DNA from: JAVJUV01 sp040220415
GTDB taxonomy: Bacteria; Pseudomonadota; Alphaproteobacteria; Rhodobacterales; Rhodobacteraceae
Assembly (NCBI GenBank): GCA_040220415.1
Contig: JAVJUV010000102.1
Span: forward strand, 62,001 to 126,000
Length of the DNA: 64,000 bases
Direction: 5' to 3'
Shown: positions 58,695 to 64,000 of the stretch, one piece after another
Layout: each line of letters begins with the position of its first letter
How positions within the stretch are numbered: position 1 is the stretch's first letter
Notes under the pieces: model-generated
What the model saw: only the letters and a program-made list of their open reading frames with translations
The model's database searches: none
What the model was told of the DNA's origin: nothing
Program-made: the position numbers and the translations under genes

Positions 58695-60113
58695 ATGGCG
58701 GATAATCCCATGCTGAAGTTCGTGGACGTGCAGCGCGACATGCCCGAGAAGCGTGACGCGAACGTGCGCCGGCACGACTTCCACGAGATTTATGCGGAAT
58801 ATGCCGACGCGAAGGCGAAGGAACAGGCCAGCCGGTGCAGCCAGTGCGGCGTGCCTTATTGCCAGTCGCACTGTCCATTGCACAACAATATCCCCGACTG
58901 GCTTATGCTGACCGCCGAGGGCCGGCTTCAGGAAGCCTATGAGCTTAGCCAGGCGACGAACACGTTTCCCGAGATCTGCGGGCGCATCTGTCCGCAGGAC
59001 CGGCTTTGCGAGGGCAATTGCGTCATCGAGATGTCGGGGCACGGAACCGTGACGATCGGCAGCGTCGAGAAATACATCACCGACACGGCGTGGGACAAGG
59101 GATGGGTCAAGCCGATCGATCCGGCAATCGAGCGCGAGGAAAGCGTCGGTATCATCGGCGCGGGTCCCGGAGGCCTGGCGGCGGCCGATCGTTTGCGTCG
59201 TGCCGGTGTGCAGGTGACTGTCTATGACCGTTACGACCGTGGCGGCGGCCTGATGACCTATGGCATCCCCGGCTTCAAGCTGGAGAAGGAAGTCGTCATG
59301 AAGCGCATGAAGCAGCTTGAGGACGGCGGCGTGACCTTCGTTCTGAACTGCAACGTGGGCGAGGACATCTCGTTCGACGAGATTCGCGGCAAGCACGACG
59401 CGGTGCTGATCGCCACGGGCGTGTACAAGAGCCGCGATCTGCCGGGTCCGGACGGCGGAAAGTCGGTGCGGGCCATCGACTATCTGACCGCGTCGAACCG
59501 AAAGAGTTTCGGCGACGATGTGCCGGAGTTCGACTCGGGCGAGTTGAACGCCGATGGCAAGCGCGTCGTGGTGATCGGTGGTGGCGACACCGCGATGGAC
59601 TGCGTGCGCACCGCGATCCGGCAGGGCGCGACAAGCGTGAAGTGTCTTTACCGCCGTGACCGGGCGAACATGCCGGGGTCTCAGCGCGAGGTCGCGAACG
59701 CCGAGGAAGAGGGCGTGGAATTCGTCTGGCTGACCGCGCCGAAGGGATTCAGCGAAACCGGTGTCATGGCGCAGAAGATGCGGCTTGGCGCGCCCGACGT
59801 AACCGGCCGGCAGATGCCCGAACTGATCGAGGGTTCCGACTATGTCGAAGAGGCCGACCTTGTGATCAAGGCGCTGGGCTTCGAGCCGGAAGATCTGCCG
59901 AAGCTTTGGGGTGTCGATGGTCTGGAAGTGACACGATGGGGAACGGTCAAGGCCGATTTCCGCACCCACGGAACCAGCCTGGACGGCGTCTTTGCCGTGG
60001 GCGATATCGTGCGGGGCGCGTCGCTTGTGGTCTGGGCGATCCGCGACGGGCGCGAGGCCGCGGATGCGATCCTGGAGCGTCTTTCCCAACCTGCCGCAAT
60101 CGCGGCAGAGTAG
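58695..60113 (+). CDS. gltD: Glutamate synthase (NADPH) small subunit
   Basis: A 472-residue FAD/NADPH-binding beta subunit feeding electrons to GltB. N-terminal Fe-S cysteines CSQCGVPYCQSHC and ICGRICPQDRLCEGNC; FAD motif GIIGAGPGGLAAADRL; NADPH motif VVVIGGGDTAMDCVRTA; C-terminal VFAVGDIVRGASLVVWAI. The ATG at 58695 has GGAG six bases upstream, better than the in-frame ATG at 58683. Same strand as gltB, from which it is separated by three small genes. Confidence 0.97.
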   Translation: MADNPMLKFVDVQRDMPEKRDANVRRHDFHEIYAEYADAKAKEQASRCSQCGVPYCQSHCPLHNNIPDWLMLTAEGRLQEAYELSQATNTFPEICGRICPQDRLCEGNCVIEMSGHGTVTIGSVEKYITDTAWDKGWVKPIDPAIEREESVGIIGAGPGGLAAADRLRRAGVQVTVYDRYDRGGGLMTYGIPGFKLEKEVVMKRMKQLEDGGVTFVLNCNVGEDISFDEIRGKHDAVLIATGVYKSRDLPGPDGGKSVRAIDYLTASNRKSFGDDVPEFDSGELNADGKRVVVIGGGDTAMDCVRTAIRQGATSVKCLYRRDRANMPGSQREVANAEEEGVEFVWLTAPKGFSETGVMAQKMRLGAPDVTGRQMPELIEGSDYVEEADLVIKALGFEPEDLPKLWGVDGLEVTRWGTVKADFRTHGTSLDGVFAVGDIVRGASLVVWAIRDGREAADAILERLSQPAAIAAE

Positions 60114-60140
60114 TTTCGGTACCGCGTCGGTGCGCCGAAA
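60114..60140 (+). terminator. Weak hairpin after gltD
   Basis: TTTCGG (60114-60119) and CCGAAA (60135-60140) flank an inner ACCG/CGGT pair. No clear T-run follows, so it may be a processing hairpin or partial terminator rather than a full stop. Confidence 0.3.
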
Positions 60141-60211
60141 GGCTGGTTTAGTGACATGAAAACGGATCGGGGCGGCGTCGCCGACGCGTCCCGTCAACAA
60201 AGGATGAAGAG

Positions 60212-60889
60212 TTGAAGATCGCTCTGGCACTTGGATTGGTCTTTCTGCCTTTCACCGCTTTTGCGGACGAAAGCGGCCAGCTTGTGCCGCGTGACCAGTG
60301 CCAGCCGCTTTACACGGTTCAGAAACGCGGCTGCGTGGCCGAGCATGTTCTGCGCTGCGAGACGCCCGAGGGCGTGATCTATCGCAGCGAGATGATCGAG
60401 GACGGCGCGTTGACGGATGTCGAATTCGCGGATGCGGATTTCGAGTTCGTCAGCAGCTGGAATGTCGAGGGCATGAACTTCATCCTGGAGATGATTGACA
60501 ACCGCGATCCCTTTTCGTTGTCGACCCTTTTGGCCGAAGGCGTGGAGTCGGTTGACCAGACAGCGCTGGTCGACCTTCAGATGGTCGCCCCGCGGGAAGC
60601 GGACTTTGTCGGTTCGGCAGCGGTGACGGGCGAGGTACTGACCGTCGACGGCAGCCAGGTCGACAGCATCGCGGTTGTCGGATCGCTGGATCTGGGGACG
60701 ATGGTTTGGGAGATTTCGGGCGCGATGTTCCTGGACCGCGCGACGCAGACCCTGTTCAACGGCCCGTCCGAAGTGAGCATCGAAGGGTATGTCGAGGAGA
60801 TTCCCGGCGATCCGGTCCGGATATTCCGTGCCGGCGATCCGGCCTTCATGAAGAACATCACCATGTTCGATTGCGGGGAGGAGAGCTGA
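60212..60889 (+). CDS. Small exported protein of unknown function
   Basis: A 225-residue protein with a signal peptide ending TAFA then a mature acidic domain with several cysteines (DQCQPLYTV, RGCVAEHVLRCET, FDCGEES). I do not recognise a family. The start is TTG at 60212 with AAGGA seven bases upstream; the nearby ATG (60204) stops after three codons. Its stop TGA shares a base with the next ATG, so it belongs to the glt operon. Confidence 0.7.
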   Translation: MKIALALGLVFLPFTAFADESGQLVPRDQCQPLYTVQKRGCVAEHVLRCETPEGVIYRSEMIEDGALTDVEFADADFEFVSSWNVEGMNFILEMIDNRDPFSLSTLLAEGVESVDQTALVDLQMVAPREADFVGSAAVTGEVLTVDGSQVDSIAVVGSLDLGTMVWEISGAMFLDRATQTLFNGPSEVSIEGYVEEIPGDPVRIFRAGDPAFMKNITMFDCGEES

Positions 60890-61323
60890 TGGCCAAACAT
60901 CACGGGCATTGTCTGTGCGGCGCGGTTACCGTGACTGCCGATCTGCCGGAGGAAATGTCGGCCTGCCATTGCGAGATGTGCACCCGGTGGAGCGGCGGCA
61001 TCCAGATGTTCATCGACGCACCGGAAGCGGCCGTGACGCTGAGCGGGCCGATCAAGACGTACCGGTCGTCGGCCTTCGCCGAGCGCGCATGGTGCGACGT
61101 TTGCGGATCGGCGGTCTATCTTCGCAACGTCGAAGGCGATGACGTGGGTATCTTCGAATTCTCGCCAGGGCTGTTCGACAATGCGGCGGGCGCGCGCCTG
61201 ACGCGGGTTGTCTATGCCGACCGCGCGCCCGGCGGCGCGAAGCTGGGCGGTGACGATGTGGCGCGCGTGAGCAAGGCGGATTATGAGGCGACGTTCGCAT
61301 TCGTACCGGAGGAACGGCCATGA
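60889..61323 (+). CDS. GFA-fold protein (glutathione-dependent formaldehyde-activating family)
   Basis: A 144-residue GFA/Mss4-fold protein. Zinc ligands are HCLCGAV, SACHCEMCTRW and CDVCGS. Members include S-(hydroxymethyl)glutathione synthase but most are uncharacterised. ATG at 60889; overlaps the next gene by 4 bp. Two such genes sit between gltD and gltB, as in other Rhodobacterales. Confidence 0.88.
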   Translation: MAKHHGHCLCGAVTVTADLPEEMSACHCEMCTRWSGGIQMFIDAPEAAVTLSGPIKTYRSSAFAERAWCDVCGSAVYLRNVEGDDVGIFEFSPGLFDNAAGARLTRVVYADRAPGGAKLGGDDVARVSKADYEATFAFVPEERP

Positions 61324-61748
61324 CAAGGCGAACAGGGCGGTGTCTGTGCGGGTCGGTGAGCTATTCCGCGAATGTGGCCGGCGAGATCCTGGCGTGCCAC
61401 TGCACGCAGTGCCAGCGCTGGACCGGTGGCGGACCCCTGTTGTCGATCGACGTGTCGGATACGGACGTCGAAGGGCTGGAGTCCACCGTCAGCCATTTCG
61501 CCAGCGACTGGGGCGAGCGGGTGTTCTGTGGCACCTGCGGGTCGACGATGTGGTGGAAGATGCGGGACGGACAGATCAGCAGCGTCGCGGCGGGAACGCT
61601 GGACGACCAGTCGGGCCTGTCGGTGACGCGTGAGATATTCGTCGACTACCGGCCCGGTTGGCTGCCGCCGTTTCCGGGCGCGTCGCAGAGCACGGAGGCC
61701 GAAGAGATGGCGAAGTTGCAGGACTACCTTGCGGGAGAGAAGTCATGA
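61320..61748 (+). CDS. Second GFA-fold protein
   Basis: A 142-residue paralogue of the preceding gene with the same cysteines: RCLCGSV, LACHCTQCQRWTGG and FCGTCGS. The two proteins differ enough not to be a recent duplication. ATG at 61320 overlaps the upstream stop by 4 bp and its stop overlaps the gltB ATG by 4 bp, implying strict co-expression with gltB. Confidence 0.88.
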   Translation: MTRRTGRCLCGSVSYSANVAGEILACHCTQCQRWTGGGPLLSIDVSDTDVEGLESTVSHFASDWGERVFCGTCGSTMWWKMRDGQISSVAAGTLDDQSGLSVTREIFVDYRPGWLPPFPGASQSTEAEEMAKLQDYLAGEKS

Positions 61749-64000
61749 CCAAGTACGATGCCGAATGGGTTGCCGCCGAGGAAGCCCGGCGCAAGTGGAT
61801 GGCCGAGAACAGTCTCTATACCGAGGATTCCGAGCATGCATCCTGCGGTGTGGGCCTGGTTGTCTCGATCGATGGCAAGGCATCGCGCAAGGTCGTCGAG
61901 AAAGGGATCAACGCGCTGAAGGCGGTCTGGCACCGGGGTGCGGTCGACGCCGATGGCAAGACCGGCGACGGTGCGGGCATTCACGTGCAGATCCCGGTGC
62001 CGTTCTTCTATGACCAGGTGAAGCGCACCGGCCACGAGCCGCGCAAGGACGAATTGCTGGCCGTCGGACAGGTGTTCCTGCCGCGCACGGACTTCGGCGC
62101 GCAGGAGACCTGCCGCACGATCGTCGAGACCGAGATCCTGCGGATGGGCTATTACATCTATGGCTGGCGGCATGTGCCGGTGGACACCACCGTGCTGGGC
62201 GAGAAGGCCAATGCGACACGGCCCGAGATCGAGCAGATCCTGATCTCGAATTCCAAGGGCGTGGACGAGGAGACGTTCGAGCGCGAGCTTTACGTGATCC
62301 GGCGGCGGATCGAAAAGGCGGCGTTCGCGGCGCAGGTGCCGACGCTGTATCTCTGTTCGCTGTCGTGCCGGTCCATCATCTACAAGGGGATGATGCTGGC
62401 CGAGCAGGTGGCCGAATTCTATCCCGACCTGAAGGACGACCGTTTCGAGAGCGCCTTTGCGATCTATCACCAGCGGTATTCCACCAACACCTTCCCGCAG
62501 TGGTGGTTGGCCCAGCCGTTCCGGATGCTGGCGCACAACGGCGAGATCAACACGCTGAAGGGCAACGTCAACTGGATGAAGTCACACGAGATCCGGATGG
62601 CGTCGGCGACGTTCGGCGATACCGCCGAGGACATCAAGCCGATCATCGCGAACGGGGCGTCGGATTCGGCGGCGCTGGACGCGGTGTTCGAGGTGCTGGT
62701 GCGGGCCGGGCGGAATGCGCCGATGGCGAAAACGATGCTGGTGCCGGAGAGCTGGTCGAAGCAGGCGGTGGAACTGCCGCAGTCCTGGCGCGACATGTAC
62801 AATTACTGCAACGCGGTGATGGAGCCCTGGGACGGGCCTGCCGCGCTGGCGATGACCGACGGGCGCTGGGTTTGCGCCGGCCTGGACCGGAACGGGTTGC
62901 GCCCGATGCGCTATACCGTGACCGGCGACGGGCTGCTGATCGCCGGGTCCGAGACCGGAATGGTGCCGACCGACGAGGCGACGGTTGTCGAGAAAGGCGC
63001 GCTGGGCCCTGGCCAGATGATTGCCGTCGACATGACCGAGGGCAAGTTGTTCCGCGACACCGAGATCAAGGACGCGCTGGCCGCCAGCCTTCCTTTCGGC
63101 GACTGGGTCGGCAAGATCAACGAGCTGGACGACGAGTTGTCGGGCCTGACCGAGAAGACGCTGTTCGACGGCTCGGAGTTGCGGCGCCGGCAGATCGCGG
63201 CCGGTTATACGGTGGAAGAGCTGGAGCAAATCCTGGCGCCGATGGCCGAGGACGGCAAAGAGACGCTGGCGTCGATGGGCGACGATACGCCGTCTGCGGT
63301 CTTGTCCGAGAAATACCGGCCCCTGAGCCACTTCTTCCGCCAGAACTTCAGCCAGGTGACGAACCCGCCGATCGACAGCCTTCGCGAATACCGGGTGATG
63401 AGCCTGAAAACGCGGTTCGGCAACCTTAAGAACGTGCTGGACCAGGATTCGTCGCAGACCGAGATCATCGTTCTGGACAGCCCCTTCGTGGCGAACGCGC
63501 AGTTCGAGCGGCTGGCCGAGTATTTCAACGACGACATGGTCGAGATCGATTGCACCTTCCCGTCGAGCAAGGCGCCGGGCGCGTTGCAGGACGCCCTGAA
63601 GCGGGTCCGGGCCGAGGCCGAGGATGCCGTGCGTTCGGGCGCCGGGCATATCGTGCTGACCGATCATCACCAGGGCGACGACAAGGTGGCGATGCCGATG
63701 ATCCTGGCGACGTCCGCCGTGCACAGCTGGCTGACGCGCAAGGGCCTGCGCACCTTCTGTTCGCTGAACGCGCGGTCGGCCGAGTGCATCGACCCGCATT
63801 ACTTCGCGGTTCTGGTCGGCTGCGGCGCGACGACGGTGAACGCCTACCTGGCGGAGGATTCCATCGCCGACCGCATCAATCGCGGTCTGATCGACGGAAC
63901 CCTGACGGAAGCCGTGGCGCGCTATCGCGCGGCCATCGACGCAGGTCTGCTGAAGATCATGTCGAAGATGGGCATTTCGGTGATCTCGTCCTATCGCGGC
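61745..64000 (+). CDS. gltB: Glutamate synthase (NADPH) large subunit, C-terminus beyond window
   Basis: The first 752 residues of GltB, which converts glutamine and 2-oxoglutarate to glutamate. A 33-residue propeptide precedes Cys34 in EHASCGVGLVV, the N-terminal nucleophile of the class II amidotransferase domain (about 34-430). HQRYSTNTFPQWWLAQPFRM, AHNGEINTLKGN and LDRNGLRPMRYT are typical. The central domain begins and the FMN and Fe-S region lies beyond base 64000. ATG at 61745 overlaps the GFA stop. Confidence 0.97.
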   Translation, partial: MTKYDAEWVAAEEARRKWMAENSLYTEDSEHASCGVGLVVSIDGKASRKVVEKGINALKAVWHRGAVDADGKTGDGAGIHVQIPVPFFYDQVKRTGHEPRKDELLAVGQVFLPRTDFGAQETCRTIVETEILRMGYYIYGWRHVPVDTTVLGEKANATRPEIEQILISNSKGVDEETFERELYVIRRRIEKAAFAAQVPTLYLCSLSCRSIIYKGMMLAEQVAEFYPDLKDDRFESAFAIYHQRYSTNTFPQWWLAQPFRMLAHNGEINTLKGNVNWMKSHEIRMASATFGDTAEDIKPIIANGASDSAALDAVFEVLVRAGRNAPMAKTMLVPESWSKQAVELPQSWRDMYNYCNAVMEPWDGPAALAMTDGRWVCAGLDRNGLRPMRYTVTGDGLLIAGSETGMVPTDEATVVEKGALGPGQMIAVDMTEGKLFRDTEIKDALAASLPFGDWVGKINELDDELSGLTEKTLFDGSELRRRQIAAGYTVEELEQILAPMAEDGKETLASMGDDTPSAVLSEKYRPLSHFFRQNFSQVTNPPIDSLREYRVMSLKTRFGNLKNVLDQDSSQTEIIVLDSPFVANAQFERLAEYFNDDMVEIDCTFPSSKAPGALQDALKRVRAEAEDAVRSGAGHIVLTDHHQGDDKVAMPMILATSAVHSWLTRKGLRTFCSLNARSAECIDPHYFAVLVGCGATTVNAYLAEDSIADRINRGLIDGTLTEAVARYRAAIDAGLLKIMSKMGISVISSYRG

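Overview
The window is 64 kb of GC-rich (roughly 63-66 %) bacterial chromosome. Gene content and order point to an alphaproteobacterium of the order Rhodobacterales (Rhodobacteraceae / Roseobacter type). Supporting blocks are gltD-(GFA)-(GFA)-gltB, the rimP-nusA-ylxR/L7Ae-infB operon, methyltransferase|comF-grxC-nitrilase-marR|ubiG, argJ-mutT beside secA, and lptC-lptA-lptB followed by hpf-ptsN with no rpoN between. I see no insertion sequence, prophage, CRISPR array or rRNA operon. The only tRNA found is tRNA-Leu(CAG). Most of the window is core chromosome with short gaps and many 1-4 bp start/stop overlaps.

Layout. 1-4.6 kb: argG (cut by the left edge), a large secreted protein of unknown function, and a signalling pair (Hpt protein and receiver-PP2C phosphatase) divergently transcribed. 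4.6-7.4 kb: hslO behind a heat-shock type promoter, a CoA-type Nudix hydrolase and a CCA-adding enzyme homologue. 7.4-12.5 kb: a possible leader peptide, two fused ABC exporter half-transporters and an Fe-S RNA methyltransferase. 12.5-14.4 kb: two L,D-transpeptidases around a CAP lipoprotein. 14.4-23.3 kb: hemH, a methyltransferase, comF, grxC, a nitrilase-family hydrolase, a MarR regulator, ubiG, a proline iminopeptidase, a second CAP protein, a ZIP transporter and an EEP-family lipoprotein. 23.3-28.9 kb: the rimP-nusA-rnpM-infB translation/transcription operon. 29.2-34.6 kb: mutT, argJ, a periplasmic parvulin and divergent secA. 34.7-42.7 kb: an unknown membrane-anchored protein, a phosphate-binding-like/OmpA fusion, radC, a small J-domain protein, dnaJ, dnaK and alkB.

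42.7-52.7 kb is the most accessory-looking part. It holds an SH3 protein and an ABC-2 polysaccharide-type permease, then a co-directional series cysQ - GT2 - galU - GT4 - GT2 - GT14-like - sulfotransferase. Together these suggest synthesis of a sulfated surface glycan: GalU supplies UDP-glucose, the transferases assemble it, the C-terminal gene sulfates it, and CysQ would remove the PAP by-product. 52.7-56.6 kb (minus strand): tRNA-Leu, rnd, lptC, lptA, lptB, hpf, ptsN. 56.7-58.5 kb: an NDUFA9-like reductase and uppP. 58.7-64 kb: gltD, a small secreted protein, two GFA-fold proteins and the first 752 codons of gltB.

The items I consider most worth checking are: a leader-peptide/alternative-hairpin arrangement ahead of the ABC exporters (peptide with an R-x-R motif); a Walker B Asp-to-Val change in the first exporter; the candidate sulfated-glycan locus with a tandem-domain sulfotransferase; a terminator-bearing leader before rimP; and a tRNA-Leu gene placed directly ahead of the RNase D gene. 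All functional statements come from reading motifs and context by eye; no database search was possible.
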